Notes: generated from the sequence alone by a model not told the origin. A stretch of DNA of 64,000 bases from Betaproteobacteria bacterium (GCA_900299145.1 OMIN01000111.1:48964-112963); one strand, 5' to 3'; positions 1-9,301 are shown, counted from the stretch's first letter. Program-made: numbers and translations.

Positions 1-2
1 CC

Positions 3-1064
3 AAGGAGTTGTGGGCCAAGGTCGCCGAGCTTGGCTGGCAAGGCATGTGTCTGCCGGAAAAAGTCGGCGGCTCCAATATGTCGCTGGTGTTCCTCGGCCT
101 GGTGATGCGTGAAGTCGGGCGTGCGATTGCGCCGATACCCCTGCACAGCACGGCGGTGGCCACGCTGGCCGTTGCCCGCGACGGCTCCGCCGCGCAGCAG
201 GAAAAATATCTGCCGGATGTGGTGGCGGGCAAGTCGGTTTGGACTTGGGCCTTCACCGAAAAAGACCCGCGCTTCATCCCCGACGCGGTGCAAATGAGCG
301 CCAAAGCCGACGGCGACAACTTTATCCTCGACGGCACCAAGCTCTTTGTCGACAACTTCCTCGCCGCGGATTACTGTCTGGTGGTGGCGCGTAGCACGGC
401 AGGCTCCAAGGGCGACAAGGGATTGTCGTTGTTCATTGTCGATGCGAAATCAGCAGGCATCAGCCACAACGTGCTGATCACGCTGGCGAAGGACAAGCAA
501 TGCGAAGTGGTGTTCAAGGGCGTAAAAGTGCCCAAGGCTAATGTGATCGGTACGGTGGGCGAGGCTTGGCCCATTGTCGAGCGTATGCTCGATCGTGGCA
601 CGGCGTTGCTGTGCGCGCAAATGGTGGGTGCCGCACGCAAGGACATCGAAATGGCCATCGAATACGCCAAGTTCCGCACAGCGTTTGGCCAGCCCATTGG
701 CGCGTTCCAGTCGGTGCAGCACAATTGCGCCGACATGCAGATGTGGGTGGACGGCGGCGAGATGCTGACGTTTGAAGCGCTGTGGCGGCTTGATCAGGGG
801 TTGCCCGCGAAAATGGAAGTGTCGCAGGCAAAATCATTCTGCAATGAGAAATGCGAAGCTGCGGTACGCCAGTCACAAAGCATCCACGGCGGTATCGGCT
901 TCATGATGGAATTTGATCTGCAACTGTGGTTCCGCCGCGTGTCGGCATGGAGCATGCGCTTGGGTACGGCGTTTGAGCATCGCGCGCGCATTGCGCATTT
1001 GCTGATCGACTTCCCGGGTGAGGTTACACTAGGCCGTCCGTTGCCGGCGGCTGCGACGGCGTGA
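3..1064 (+). CDS. acyl-CoA dehydrogenase, 5' end cut by window edge
   Basis: This flavoprotein would oxidise an acyl-CoA to the 2,3-enoyl-CoA and pass electrons to ETF. About 353 codons are visible; the reading frame is open from the first bases, so the true start lies upstream. The visible part covers most of the N-terminal helical domain (motif LPEKVGGSNMS), the middle beta domain (WTWAFTEKDPRF, in the FAD/substrate region) and the C-terminal helical domain (FGQPIGAFQSVQH, then QSIHGGIGF, which is usual for the family). The catalytic Glu cannot be assigned safely by eye. The substrate is unknown. It ends 48 bases before the YHS-like gene and lies near a peptide transporter and an acyl-CoA ligase, so a role in catabolism of an acid taken up by the cell is possible but inferred. 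Confidence 0.93.
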   Translation, partial: KELWAKVAELGWQGMCLPEKVGGSNMSLVFLGLVMREVGRAIAPIPLHSTAVATLAVARDGSAAQQEKYLPDVVAGKSVWTWAFTEKDPRFIPDAVQMSAKADGDNFILDGTKLFVDNFLAADYCLVVARSTAGSKGDKGLSLFIVDAKSAGISHNVLITLAKDKQCEVVFKGVKVPKANVIGTVGEAWPIVERMLDRGTALLCAQMVGAARKDIEMAIEYAKFRTAFGQPIGAFQSVQHNCADMQMWVDGGEMLTFEALWRLDQGLPAKMEVSQAKSFCNEKCEAAVRQSQSIHGGIGFMMEFDLQLWFRRVSAWSMRLGTAFEHRARIAHLLIDFPGEVTLGRPLPAAATA

Positions 1065-1112
1065 TTGTTCGCGATTACGCTGTTACTGAATAAAACTTAA
1101 AGGAGCTTGAAC

Positions 1113-1319
1113 ATGGCGAAATGTCCCGTCTGCAAGGGCGACGTGAATGAAGATGCGGCAAAGGCGCAAACCGGCATGACGTCCGGCGGCGCAAAAGAAG
1201 TGGATCCGACTATGGGCACGCGGCAGTTTCACGACGGCACGTGGTACTACTTTGACACGCTGGAGTGCCGTAATAAATTTACGCGAAATCCCGACGGTTA
1301 TTTGCAGGGATCGGCGTAA
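1113..1319 (+). CDS. YHS-like small metal-binding protein
   Basis: A 68-residue protein. It starts with CPVCKGDV, has a central segment FHDGTWYYFDTLECRNKF and ends NPDGYLQ, which is the layout of YHS-type domains (Cys-rich start, aromatic patch, Cys, NP.Y end) thought to bind a metal ion. The ATG at 1113 was chosen because AGGAG stands at 1101-1105, seven bases upstream; an in-frame TTG at 1107 is less likely. The spacer in front (1087-1101) carries TGAATAAAACTTAAAGG, which resembles a shortened copy of the 20-bp AT-rich repeat. Function in the cell is not known. Confidence 0.8.
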   Translation: MAKCPVCKGDVNEDAAKAQTGMTSGGAKEVDPTMGTRQFHDGTWYYFDTLECRNKFTRNPDGYLQGSA

Positions 1320-1346
1320 ATTTTGCATAATTAATTGATAAAAATA

Positions 1347-1366
1347 TCAATTATATCAAATACTTA
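1347..1366 (-). repeat. 20-bp AT-rich interspersed repeat, copy 1
   Basis: Read on the minus strand it is TAAGTATTTGATATAATTGA, followed by an AT-rich tail (ATATTTTTAT). It lies between the convergent YHS-like gene and the hydrolase gene. Same family as the copies at 6670, 9282, 16219, 18404, 29988, 31052, 32056, 44588, 48199, 51899, 55610 and 59224. Confidence 0.75.
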
Positions 1367-1372
1367 TAATAA

Positions 1373-2242
1373 TTACGGCGTGGCTGCTGCGGTGGCCGCC
1401 ACGCCAGCGCCAAACCACTGCGCAAGCGCTTGGTTCACCGCGTCCGCAGCTTCAAACGGCACCCAGTGCCCGCTTTCTGGAATCAGGCGGCATTCGCGTT
1501 GTAATGCAGCGTTTGTAAACCGTGGTTGCAGCTGCGTGGGCGTGCAAATCACGTCGTGCTCGCCATACAGAAACAGTATGGGTGCGGTATAGGGTTCCAG
1601 AATCACGCGTAGCGGAATCGCGCCGCCGATGCCGCTGGAACGAAAGCGCGTCGCCTTGACCGGGGCAGCGTAGGCTCGAAACGCCAAAGCGTCGGCGTTC
1701 TTCTCAAAGCGCATCATTTGCCAGAGCAGATTGTGGCGAAGCGCGGCTTCCTGTGCCTCACCGGCTTCGTCGCGCCAGCGCTTCATCTCCCCTTTTCTTC
1801 GGTGTGGTGTTTCAGTGCCAGGGCTGCCGAGCAACGCTAGCCGGCGTATCCCGCCACGCTGGGCCGCCACGTGTGCGGACACCACGCCGCCGAGCGAAAA
1901 TCCTGCCAGATCAACAGCGTTATTGCCGAAAAGTTGATTAAGCCCCGTGATCAACGCATCGGCAAGATACTGCATGGCGGCTTCTACCGGCGCGCTGTCC
2001 GAATTGCCGAAACCCGGCAGGTCCGGCACAAACAACTGATGATCGCGCGATAGCGTTTCAATGTTGCGTATCCAGTGCAGCCAACTGCCGTGTCCACCGT
2101 GCACCAGCACCAGCGGTGGCCGTGAATTGGGTGTTCCGAAAACGCGCCAGCGCATGGCCAGGCCGCCGTCGAACGTCGTGGTTAGGTGTGTTGCGCTTTT
2201 GTCGATGTTGAGAATGAATAGATTGGCCTGTGAGTTATCCAT
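1373..2242 (-). CDS. alpha/beta hydrolase
   Basis: A 289-residue soluble hydrolase of the alpha/beta fold if started at the ATG at 2242; the same frame is open to an ATG at 2320 (315 residues), but the extra 26 residues look non-conserved and neither start has a clear Shine-Dalgarno. Visible motifs are the oxyanion-hole loop VLVHGGHGS, the nucleophile elbow GFSLGG (Ser nucleophile), a late Asp in LYGEHDVI and the catalytic His in ESGHWVPFE. Substrate cannot be told; such proteins often act as esterases or C-C hydrolases in catabolic regions. It is transcribed opposite to the ABC transporter operon, sharing the 393-base spacer. Confidence 0.88.
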   Translation of the reverse strand: MDNSQANLFILNIDKSATHLTTTFDGGLAMRWRVFGTPNSRPPLVLVHGGHGSWLHWIRNIETLSRDHQLFVPDLPGFGNSDSAPVEAAMQYLADALITGLNQLFGNNAVDLAGFSLGGVVSAHVAAQRGGIRRLALLGSPGTETPHRRKGEMKRWRDEAGEAQEAALRHNLLWQMMRFEKNADALAFRAYAAPVKATRFRSSGIGGAIPLRVILEPYTAPILFLYGEHDVICTPTQLQPRFTNAALQRECRLIPESGHWVPFEAADAVNQALAQWFGAGVAATAAATP

Positions 2243-2635
2243 GTCATCTAAAAAACTTCGGTGTTTTGTGAGGCCGCGATGTGTTGATCGCCAGCAGGAA
2301 TCGGCGATGTTGCATTGCACATGCGAAGCTTGGCAAGCCTTCGTGCTGTAGGTTGCAAAACCCTGAGATGTGTTACACGGTGCGAACTACTCTTGTTGAC
2401 AAGGGATCGGGCTTTGCCCAATATCTGTTCGACGCCGCTAAGCCCGGTTTATCCAGCTTTTGCGGTTCCAGCGATACAGGTTTGCGTGCTCACGTGCTCG
2501 AGTATTTGTTTATCGCGGCGGAACCGTTCACAACACAAAGAGACTGCGGCGGATGGAGCAGCGCGCCCGCTACGCGTGCTGCAGCCCGAAGTGACATGGT
2601 TCTGGCGCACCAGCGCCACGAGCGAGGAGACTGGA
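2243..2635. other. 393-base divergent spacer
   Basis: The spacer between the hydrolase (minus) and the peptide transporter operon (plus). An open frame runs through it into the permease but its translation shows no family features. It holds a possible sigma-70 promoter at 2396-2424 and, at 2501-2511, the 11-mer AGTATTTGTTT, identical to the core of the interspersed AT-rich repeat but without its right half. Confidence 0.5.
2396..2424 (+). promoter_or_regulatory. possible sigma-70 promoter of transporter operon
   Basis: TTGACA at 2396-2401 is a perfect -35; a 17-base spacer leads to CAATAT at 2419-2424, a poor -10. It lies 212 bases upstream of the first permease gene. Judged by eye only. Confidence 0.3.
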
Positions 2636-3583
2636 ATGGGGGCATACCTGGTCAGACGCACGGTGCTGTTCTTCGTGACGGTGCTGGGGGTATCCATACT
2701 CATCTTCGGGCTGATGCGCATTGTGCCCGGCAATATCGCCGATATTCTGTTCGAATCATCGGGTTTTATCGATCAGGTGCAAAAGGCGAAGATCGAGGCC
2801 GAGCTTGGCCTCGACAAACCGCTGTTGCAGCAATATTTGAGCTGGATCGGCGGTTTGGCGAAGGGCGATTTCGGTTTCTCATACATGAGCGAGAGACCCG
2901 CAACTGCGGAAATTCTTGCGCGCCTGCCGGTGACCCTGAAGCTTGGCGGATTAACGCTGTTTTTTACGGTGCTCTTTGGCATTCCGCTTGGCGTGTGGAG
3001 CGCGGTCAAGCAAAACGGCTTCGTTGATAACACGCTGCGAGTGGTGACGTTAAGCGCACTCTCGCTGCCGTCATTCTGGTGTGGCCTGCTGGTGCTGATG
3101 TTCGCGGTGCACGTGTTCGGCACGATACCGATTTACTCGAATGAGCCGCGTGGCGTCTGGCAAGAACTGGCGTTGCTGTCCATTCCCGCGCTGGTGGTGG
3201 GCTTTCGCAGCTCCGCGCTGATTGTACGCCTCACGCGGTCGTCGATGCTGGAAGTGATGCGCCAGGACTACATTCGCACCGCGCGCGCCAAGGGTGCCTC
3301 CGAATCATCCATCAACTACCATCACGCGCTGAAAAACGCGATTCTGCCGATCATCACACTGCTCGGTATCGAAGCCTCGCACCTGCTTGGTGGGCTGGTG
3401 GTGATCGAAACCGTGTTTAATATCCCCGGTCTGGGCCGCTATCTCGTGGAGGCGATTCGCTGGCGTGATTACCCCATCGTACAAAACCTCGTGCTGTTCA
3501 GCGCCTTTGCCGTGGTGATCACCAATTTCATTGTTGACATGTTGTATGCCGTGATCGATCCGCGCATCAAGTATTCGGATTGA
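2636..3583 (+). CDS. ABC transporter permease, OppB/DppB type
   Basis: A 315-residue inner-membrane permease of the peptide/nickel family. The ATG at 2636 follows GAGGAGA at 2624-2630 and gives the usual N-terminus MGAYLVRRTVLF and usual length; the long upstream extension of the frame is not coding. It begins with a transmembrane helix (about 10-30) followed by a periplasmic loop ending near FGFSYM, then about five more helices. The cytoplasmic EAA-type loop reads ARAKGASESSINYHHALKN followed by AILP, the docking site for the ATPase. First gene of a four-gene unit with the second permease and two ATPases. Substrate unknown (peptides, or small catabolic substrates as in many soil betaproteobacteria). 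Confidence 0.93.
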   Translation: MGAYLVRRTVLFFVTVLGVSILIFGLMRIVPGNIADILFESSGFIDQVQKAKIEAELGLDKPLLQQYLSWIGGLAKGDFGFSYMSERPATAEILARLPVTLKLGGLTLFFTVLFGIPLGVWSAVKQNGFVDNTLRVVTLSALSLPSFWCGLLVLMFAVHVFGTIPIYSNEPRGVWQELALLSIPALVVGFRSSALIVRLTRSSMLEVMRQDYIRTARAKGASESSINYHHALKNAILPIITLLGIEASHLLGGLVVIETVFNIPGLGRYLVEAIRWRDYPIVQNLVLFSAFAVVITNFIVDMLYAVIDPRIKYSD

Positions 3584-3617
3584 TCGCAGCGGCAAACGAG
3601 CGTAAACGGAGAGCCCC

Positions 3618-4580
3618 ATGAGCCCACCGCCCAGTGAATCTGCCGCCAGCACCATCGGTGGCCATAGTGAATCCGGCCCGGCAGCCAACGTGAGCTTCGA
3701 TGCGGAGTTGGCCAGGGCCGGCGCCAATGTCAATTCCCGCTGGGGCATGGCACTGTTTCTGGCCAAACGCTATCCGCTCGGGGGCGTGGGACTGGCTATC
3801 GTGACGCTGTTTATTCTGGTGGCCGTGTTTGCGCCGTTGATTACCGGTCATGACCCGCTGGCGACCAATCCGTCGATTTCACTCGCCAAACCTGCCGCCG
3901 CGCATCTGATGGGCACCGATTTCATGGGGCGCGATCTGTTCAGCCGCGTGATCTACGGGGCGCGCACATCCCTTGCGGTGGCGTTCGGAGCAACGCTGCT
4001 CGGCGTGGTGTTTGGCGTGCTGATCGGGCTCGCCTCGGGTTATCTTGGGGGCTGGGTGGATTTGACCACGCAGCGCGTCATCGACATGCTGCAGGCGCTA
4101 CCCACGCTGATTCTGGCGATGGCCATGGCGGCGGCGCTGGGGCCATCGCTCACCAACACCATCATTGCTATTGCGATTCCCAAACTGCCGAGCATTGCGC
4201 GCGTGATTCGGGCCAGCACGCTATCGTTGCGCGAAATGCCGTTCGTCGAGGCCGCACGCGCCATGGGCATGAGCGAGATGCGCATCGCGTTGCGTCATAT
4301 CCTGCCCAATACGCTGGCGCCGCTGATCGTGCTGGCGACCGCTGGCCTCGGCAGTGCGATTCTGGTCGAGGCGTCGTTGTCGTTCCTTGGCCTCGGCGTG
4401 CCGGAGCCGCACCCGTCGTGGGGACGCATGCTGTCGGAGTCTGCCGCGGAATACGTGCGCACTGCGCCGTGGCTGGTGATTTTTCCCGGGCTTGCCATTA
4501 CCTTCGCCGTGTTTGGCACCAACCTGTTGGGCGATGCCTTGCGCGACATTCTCGATCCGCGCCAGCGCACGTCAAACTGA
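3618..4580 (+). CDS. ABC transporter permease, OppC/DppC type
   Basis: A 320-residue partner permease. About 45 N-terminal residues are polar and low in structure, then a first helix (about 53-75) in [20 protein letters not shown], the conserved loop [21 protein letters not shown] typical of DppC, and further helices. The EAA loop is [20 protein letters not shown]. The ATG at 3618 follows GGAGAG at 3609-3614. It starts 34 bases after the first permease and is followed 17 bases on by the ATPase, so one transcript is expected. Forms the heterodimeric membrane channel with the upstream gene. Confidence 0.93.
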   Translation: MSPPPSESAASTIGGHSESGPAANVSFDAELARAGANVNSRWGMALFLAKRYPLGGVGLAIVTLFILVAVFAPLITGHDPLATNPSISLAKPAAAHLMGTDFMGRDLFSRVIYGARTSLAVAFGATLLGVVFGVLIGLASGYLGGWVDLTTQRVIDMLQALPTLILAMAMAAALGPSLTNTIIAIAIPKLPSIARVIRASTLSLREMPFVEAARAMGMSEMRIALRHILPNTLAPLIVLATAGLGSAILVEASLSFLGLGVPEPHPSWGRMLSESAAEYVRTAPWLVIFPGLAITFAVFGTNLLGDALRDILDPRQRTSN

Positions 4581-4597
4581 GCGAACCGGAATTATCC

Positions 4598-5659
4598 ATG
4601 GAAAAGGTTGCTGAAAAAGTGTCTGCGGATACGCCAGCCACGGCGAAGACCGTGCTCGAAGTGGAAGGACTCAAGACTTACTTCTTCGTGCGTCAGGGCG
4701 TGGTCAAGGCGGTGGACGATATTTCGTTTTCGCTTAAGGCCGGTGAAAAGCTCGCCATCGTTGGCGAATCTGGCTGCGGCAAAAGCATGACAGCGCTGTC
4801 GATCCTGCGGCTGGTGCCCGATCCGCCAGGGCGTATCGTCGCAGGCAGCATCAAACTTGACGGCAAGGACCTGCTCAAGCTATCGGATGCCGAGATGCGC
4901 AAGATACGCGGCAACCAGATATCGATGATTTTTCAGGAACCGATGACCTCGCTGAATCCCGTGTGGTCCATCGGTAACCAGATCAGTGAAGCGGTCATGC
5001 TGCATCAGAATGTGTCGCGTCACGAGGCCTTCGACAAGGCAGTGGAAATGTTGAAGCTGGTGAAAATCCCGGAGCCTTCGCGGCGCGCGCGCGAGTATCC
5101 GCATCAATTGTCCGGTGGCATGCGCCAGCGCGCAATGACGGCGATGGCGCTGGCGTGTAATCCGCACGTGTTGTTGGCCGACGAACCGACAACAGCGCTG
5201 GATGTCACCATACAGGCGCAGATTCTTGATTTGATTCTCGAATTGCAGGAGCGGCTGGGAACGGCGGTGGTGCTGATTACGCATGATCTGGGTGTGGTGG
5301 CGGAAACTGCAAAGCGGGTGATCGTGATGTACGGCGGTAAAATCGTGGAAGAAGCCGCCGTGGAAGACCTGTTCGAGAACCCGCTGCACCCGTATACGCA
5401 GGGCCTGCTGGCGGCCGTGCCGCATCTCGCCGCGTTATCAACGCAGGCGGGCGAAGCGGCCTCACGCAACCGCTTGAAGGAGATTCCCGGCATTGTGCCG
5501 GCACTGGTAAATCTGCCCAAGGGATGCGTATTCGCGCCGCGCTGCCCGCACGCCAGCGACGTGTGCCGCAACGAATATCCGCCGTATGAAATGAAACAAC
5601 CAGGGCATGGCGTGGCGTGCTGGCATGCCGGCAAGCTGGCGGGAGGCGCACATGCCTGA
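4598..5659 (+). CDS. ABC transporter ATP-binding protein, OppD/DppD type
   Basis: A 353-residue ATPase. Walker A is GESGCGKS at residues 56-63, Q-loop in [10 protein letters not shown], signature [10 protein letters not shown], Walker [13 protein letters not shown]-loop ITHDLG. The C-terminal oligopeptide-transporter extension has the Cys-rich stretch [15 protein letters not shown] typical of OppD/DppD. The ATG at 4598 is chosen because the family sequence begins soon after it; the frame is open further upstream inside the permease gene but that part is out-of-frame permease sequence. Couples ATP hydrolysis to transport together with the next gene. Confidence 0.94.
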   Translation: MEKVAEKVSADTPATAKTVLEVEGLKTYFFVRQGVVKAVDDISFSLKAGEKLAIVGESGCGKSMTALSILRLVPDPPGRIVAGSIKLDGKDLLKLSDAEMRKIRGNQISMIFQEPMTSLNPVWSIGNQISEAVMLHQNVSRHEAFDKAVEMLKLVKIPEPSRRAREYPHQLSGGMRQRAMTAMALACNPHVLLADEPTTALDVTIQAQILDLILELQERLGTAVVLITHDLGVVAETAKRVIVMYGGKIVEEAAVEDLFENPLHPYTQGLLAAVPHLAALSTQAGEAASRNRLKEIPGIVPALVNLPKGCVFAPRCPHASDVCRNEYPPYEMKQPGHGVACWHAGKLAGGAHA

Positions 5660-6665
5660 CGGCGCGAACGACATGAACGCGAACGTGCCCGTGCTGGACG
5701 TGCGCAATCTCAAAAAGCATTTTCCGGTGCGCAAGGGCCTGTTACGCAAGGTAGCCGGGCACGTTTATGCAGTCGATGGCGTGAGCTTTTCCATCGCGCG
5801 TGGTCAGACGCTTGGGCTGGTGGGTGAAAGCGGCTGCGGCAAATCCACCGTGGCGCGCGCGGTGATCCGGCTGATCGAACCCACATCTGGCGAGGTGCGC
5901 ATTCTTGGGCGAGATATTCTGAGCCTGAGCAAGGACGAGCTGCGCGAGAGCCGCCGTCAGGCGCAGATCATTTTCCAGGATCCATTTTCATCACTCAACC
6001 CGCGTATGTCCGCCGGCGAAATCGTCGGCGAACCGCTGCTGGTGCACGGCATCGGCAACAAAAAGGAGCGCGAGGAACGTGTCGCCGCGCTGTTTGACCG
6101 CGTGGGCCTGCGCGCCTCACAAATGGGCAGTCTGCCGCATCAATTTTCCGGCGGGCAGCGCCAGCGCATCGGGATTGCGAGGGCGCTCGCGCTCGATCCG
6201 CAGCTCATCATTGGCGACGAGCCGGTGTCGGCCCTGGATGTGTCGATACAGGCGCAAGTCATCAACCTCCTGATGGATCTGCAGGCAGAAAAGAACCTGT
6301 CGTATCTCTTTATCGCGCACGATCTTGCCGTGGTCGAGCACATCAGCCACCGCGTTGCAGTGATGTATTTGGGCCGCGTGGTCGAACACGCCGAAACCCG
6401 CGCACTATTTTCCAGCCCGCAGCACCCGTATACCGAAGCACTGCTGTCGGCGGTGCCCGTGCCCAATCCGCGTTTAAAACGCCAGAAACGGTTGGTGCAG
6501 GGTGACGTGCCCAGCCCGATCAACCCGCCGCCGGGCTGCCACTTTCATACCCGCTGCCCGTATGCGACCGAGCAGTGCAAGGTGGAGGTGCCGCCGTTGG
6601 TTGAAGTCGCGCCGGATCATTGGGCGGCTTGTCATTTGCGCAAGCCCCTTGTGGCTGTGGTGTAA
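5652..6665 (+). CDS. ABC transporter ATP-binding protein, OppF/DppF type
   Basis: A 337-residue ATPase overlapping the previous gene by 8 bases (ATG at 5652 within its last codons; GGGAGG at 5641-5646 upstream). Walker [10 protein letters not shown]-loop [10 protein letters not shown], signature [10 protein letters not shown], Walker [12 protein letters not shown]-loop IAHDLA, and the C-terminal Cys motif [15 protein letters not shown]. Last gene of the transporter operon. No periplasmic binding protein is encoded next to the four genes, so the system must use one encoded elsewhere or upstream of the window. Confidence 0.94.
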   Translation: MPDGANDMNANVPVLDVRNLKKHFPVRKGLLRKVAGHVYAVDGVSFSIARGQTLGLVGESGCGKSTVARAVIRLIEPTSGEVRILGRDILSLSKDELRESRRQAQIIFQDPFSSLNPRMSAGEIVGEPLLVHGIGNKKEREERVAALFDRVGLRASQMGSLPHQFSGGQRQRIGIARALALDPQLIIGDEPVSALDVSIQAQVINLLMDLQAEKNLSYLFIAHDLAVVEHISHRVAVMYLGRVVEHAETRALFSSPQHPYTEALLSAVPVPNPRLKRQKRLVQGDVPSPINPPPGCHFHTRCPYATEQCKVEVPPLVEVAPDHWAACHLRKPLVAVV

Positions 6666-6669
6666 ATAT

Positions 6670-6689
6670 CCAATAAAAACAAATACTTA
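6670..6689 (-). repeat. 20-bp AT-rich interspersed repeat, copy 2
   Basis: Minus strand reads TAAGTATTTGTTTTTATTGG followed by ATATTTAC. It starts four bases after the stop of the OppF-type gene. Confidence 0.8.
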
Positions 6690-6746
6690 AAGGCAGTCAG
6701 CTTTTCCTGACTCCGATCCTCTCGTGGAGGTTGAAGGGTGGAATGC

Positions 6747-6789
6747 CTTTTCCCCTCCGGAGAAGGGGTGGGATGAGGGAAGTTTTTTT
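6747..6789 (+). terminator. CCCCTCC...GGGGTGGG hairpin with T-run
   Basis: A hairpin CCCCT / AGGGG (6752-6768) is followed after a short purine stretch by seven T at 6783-6789. The sequence resembles the widespread dispersed repeat of the type CCCCTCTCC/GGAGAGGGG-TGGG seen in many proteobacterial spacers. It could end transcription of the transporter operon; the gap between stem and T-run is longer than usual, so this is uncertain. Confidence 0.35.
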
Positions 6790-6857
6790 AGATTTCCCGC
6801 AAGTTAATGACAGGCCCTAAGAGCAACACATTCACCGTTTAATTGAGAACAAGAGTT

Positions 6858-7013
6858 GTGACTACACATACAGACAATACGGCCCGGAAGTCTCTGGTGC
6901 TTGTTCTTGGTGCTGGTGCCAGTAAGGAGGTCAATTTACCGATGGGGAGTGAATTAAAGGAGGAATTTAGCGGCAAATCTAATTCGAGATTTGCCTATGT
7001 GCCCAGTTGTTAG
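6858..7013 (+). pseudogene. truncated SIR2-like NAD-binding gene remnant
   Basis: A GTG-started 51-codon frame. Residues 12-36 read KSLVLVLGAGASKEVNLP followed by MGSELKEEF, the typical N-terminus of bacterial SIR2-like proteins (glycine-rich GAGAS NAD-binding loop, then LP.G..L). After about residue 37 the sequence turns into an unrelated tail and stops; nothing further of the roughly 250-residue domain follows. So this is the start of a gene whose remainder has been lost. SIR2-like domains occur in NAD-depleting phage defence proteins, but this fragment alone cannot tell which type it was. The stretch is AT-richer than its surroundings, in line with acquired DNA. Confidence 0.55.
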
Positions 7014-7043
7014 AATACAGAATAGACGATACGGACACCGCTG

Positions 7044-7574
7044 ATGATTTATTTTGTCGAACTCGCCTTTTCCCAACCCGAACGCGAAGCGGAATGGAAT
7101 CATTGGTATTCGACGCATCTCGATGTGCTGCTGTCGGTGCCGGGCTTTTCGACGGCGCAGCGGTTTGTGAGCACCATGCCATGCCGCGCGCCTTATCTGG
7201 CGGCGTATAGTGTGACGGATGCGGCTGTGTTTGACAGCGTACCGTACCGGCAGCGCGGTGGCCGTGGGTCGCCAGGGGCGTGGGCGCCGTTGATGATTAA
7301 CTGGGATCGCAATCTGTTTGGCGGACTTGCGCAAATGCCCGCTGTCGGTCCCGAGCAGTATCTGGCGGTGATGGATGATGTACCGGGACTGGCGCCATTC
7401 CTAAATTTGAAGCCACATGATTTGCACTGCGTCGGGCTGGATCGCACGGTACATCGCCGAAGGTTAGCAGTGCTGGCAGCAGGCGAGTACATTGCACTTT
7501 CGGGAAAATCCGAAGCGAACATGCGTTTTTACAAGGCATTAACGCCTCAATTGCGCGCCACGCCGTGCGCCTGA
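7044..7574 (+). CDS. EthD-like dimeric alpha/beta-barrel protein
   Basis: A 176-residue cytoplasmic protein. The N-terminus IYFVELAFSQPEREAEWNHW followed by YSTHLDVLLSVPGF is the layout of dimeric ferredoxin-like (EthD/DUF-type) proteins: a beta strand, E..WN.WY...H, and a strand with VPGF..AQRF. The C-terminal half is less recognisable. No convincing Shine-Dalgarno precedes the ATG at 7044. It is followed 22 bases later by an acyl-CoA ligase, so it may serve a catabolic route. Enzymatic role is unknown. Confidence 0.7.
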   Translation: MIYFVELAFSQPEREAEWNHWYSTHLDVLLSVPGFSTAQRFVSTMPCRAPYLAAYSVTDAAVFDSVPYRQRGGRGSPGAWAPLMINWDRNLFGGLAQMPAVGPEQYLAVMDDVPGLAPFLNLKPHDLHCVGLDRTVHRRRLAVLAAGEYIALSGKSEANMRFYKALTPQLRATPCA

Positions 7575-7596
7575 GCATGCGGATTCTGGCCAGTTC

Positions 7597-9267
7597 ATGT
7601 TCCCACTCCTGACGCGCCACAATCCGCGGCGGGCCAATGCGTTTTACGCCGCTGGCCACTGGCGTGATGACACGCTGTACGCGCTGCTACGGCAACATGC
7701 AAATACGCGCCCTCAACGGTATGCGCTTCGCGACAGCGCGCGCCGGCTGACCTGGCGTGAACTCGCGGATTGGGTGGACGTGGTGGCGCAGGATTTGCAC
7801 GAGGCGGGGTTGAAGCCCGGCGACCGTGTATCCGTGTGGCTGCCCAATCGCGCGGAAACCATTGCGGTGACGCTGGCGTGTTCGCGCATGGGTTATGTGT
7901 GCAATCCGTCACTGCACCAGACTTACACCGCGGACGATGTGTGCGGGTTGCTCGGGCGCATACAAAGCCGCGTGTTGTTCATGCAACCGGGCTTTGGTGG
8001 GGATGCGGCGCGCAGCGGCAATGACCTCGTGGGGAAGGCGTATCAGGTGTCCTCCATTCGCCGCGTTTATGAAGTGCAACCGGTGGCCCGCGCCGGTGTG
8101 CCACGCTGTGCGGGTGGCGCCCCTGGGTTGCCGCCGCCGGTGGAGGATCCGGACAAAATCGTACTGCTGGCGTTTACATCTGGCACCACCGGCGAGCCGA
8201 AAGGCGTGATGCATTCGGATAACACGCTGCTTGCCAACGCGCGGGCGATGGCCCGCGACTGGCGGCATCATGAGGATATCGTGCTCTTTACCATGAGCCC
8301 ACTGACGCACGCCATCGGCACGATTGCCATGGCGCAATCGCTGGTGTCGGGCTTTGAACTGGTGGTGAACGATGTGCCAGCAGGCTTGAAGCCGCTCGAC
8401 TGGATTATTGAAACCGGCGCAAACTATGTGATGGGCGTGCCCACGCATGCGATTGATCTGCTGGCGGAAGCGCGGCGGCGCGGTGGCGGCGCGCCCGCCA
8501 CGGGCGGAGTGAGGCTGGGCGCGGTGAAGATTTTTTACATGGGCGGCTCGGCGATTCCGCGCGAGACGGTGCGCGAATTGCGCGCGATGAATATCGTACC
8601 GCAAAATGTTTATGGCATGACGGAAAACGGCGCACACCAGTACACGCTGCCTGATGATGACGAACTAACCATCGAGGAAACCTGTGGTGCGGCTTGCCCC
8701 GGCTACGAAGTGAAAATCTGGAATCCGGACAACATGGATGAAGCACTACCCACGGGTGAGGTCGGCGAAATCGGCGGGCGGGGCGCGTGCCTTATGCTGG
8801 GTTACTTTAACAATCAAACGGCGACTGAGCAGTCGTTCAACAACGATGGCTGGTTCATGAGTGGCGATCTGGGGCGTCTGGATGCCGCTGGGCGGCTCAT
8901 CATCGTAGGTCGTAAAAAGGACATTATTATTCGCGGCGGCCGCAACATTCATCCGGCGAAGATCGAGGACCTCGCGCGCGCCCACCCGGCGGTGCAAAAG
9001 GCCGCCGCATTTGCCGTGGCCGATGCGCGGCTGGGCGAAAAAGTGTGCCTTGCCGTGGTGCCGCACGAGGGCTGCGCAGTGCAGCCGGACGAACTGCTCG
9101 CGCACCTGGCCGCGCGCGGGCTGTCAAAATACGATATGCCCGAATACTTCATTGCGCTTAATGCGTTGCCGTTGACGGCCAGCGGGAAAATACTGAAGCG
9201 CGAATTGGTGGAGCAGGTGCGGCGTGGCGACATCGTGCCCCGGCCGGTGCGATGGCAGGCAAGTTGA
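7597..9267 (+). CDS. acyl-CoA synthetase, ANL superfamily
   Basis: A 556-residue ligase that would activate a carboxylic acid to its CoA thioester through an acyl-adenylate. Visible core motifs: the phosphate loop LAFTSGTTGEPKGVMHS, the aromatic/Thr motif NVYGMTENG, the hinge-region motif SGDLGRLDAAGRLIIVGRKK, GGRNIHPAKIEDL and the C-terminal catalytic Lys in SASGKILKRELVEQV. Length is normal. Substrate cannot be fixed; overall look is of the cyclohexanecarboxylate/medium-chain fatty acid group. Lies just after the EthD-like gene and 30 bases before the phosphatase gene. Confidence 0.92.
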   Translation: MFPLLTRHNPRRANAFYAAGHWRDDTLYALLRQHANTRPQRYALRDSARRLTWRELADWVDVVAQDLHEAGLKPGDRVSVWLPNRAETIAVTLACSRMGYVCNPSLHQTYTADDVCGLLGRIQSRVLFMQPGFGGDAARSGNDLVGKAYQVSSIRRVYEVQPVARAGVPRCAGGAPGLPPPVEDPDKIVLLAFTSGTTGEPKGVMHSDNTLLANARAMARDWRHHEDIVLFTMSPLTHAIGTIAMAQSLVSGFELVVNDVPAGLKPLDWIIETGANYVMGVPTHAIDLLAEARRRGGGAPATGGVRLGAVKIFYMGGSAIPRETVRELRAMNIVPQNVYGMTENGAHQYTLPDDDELTIEETCGAACPGYEVKIWNPDNMDEALPTGEVGEIGGRGACLMLGYFNNQTATEQSFNNDGWFMSGDLGRLDAAGRLIIVGRKKDIIIRGGRNIHPAKIEDLARAHPAVQKAAAFAVADARLGEKVCLAVVPHEGCAVQPDELLAHLAARGLSKYDMPEYFIALNALPLTASGKILKRELVEQVRRGDIVPRPVRWQAS

Positions 9268-9281
9268 TACGGAGATTTTTG

Positions 9282-9301
9282 TAAGTATCTGTTTTATATG
9301 A
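9282..9301 (+). repeat. 20-bp AT-rich interspersed repeat, copy 3
   Basis: Reads TAAGTATCTGTTTTATATGA. Its last four bases include the ATG start (9298) of the phosphatase gene, so the repeat forms that gene's whole initiation region. Confidence 0.75.

Noticed and set aside
2315..2635. N-terminal extension of the first permease
   Set aside because: The extension has no family features, and a good ribosome site stands before the ATG at 2636.
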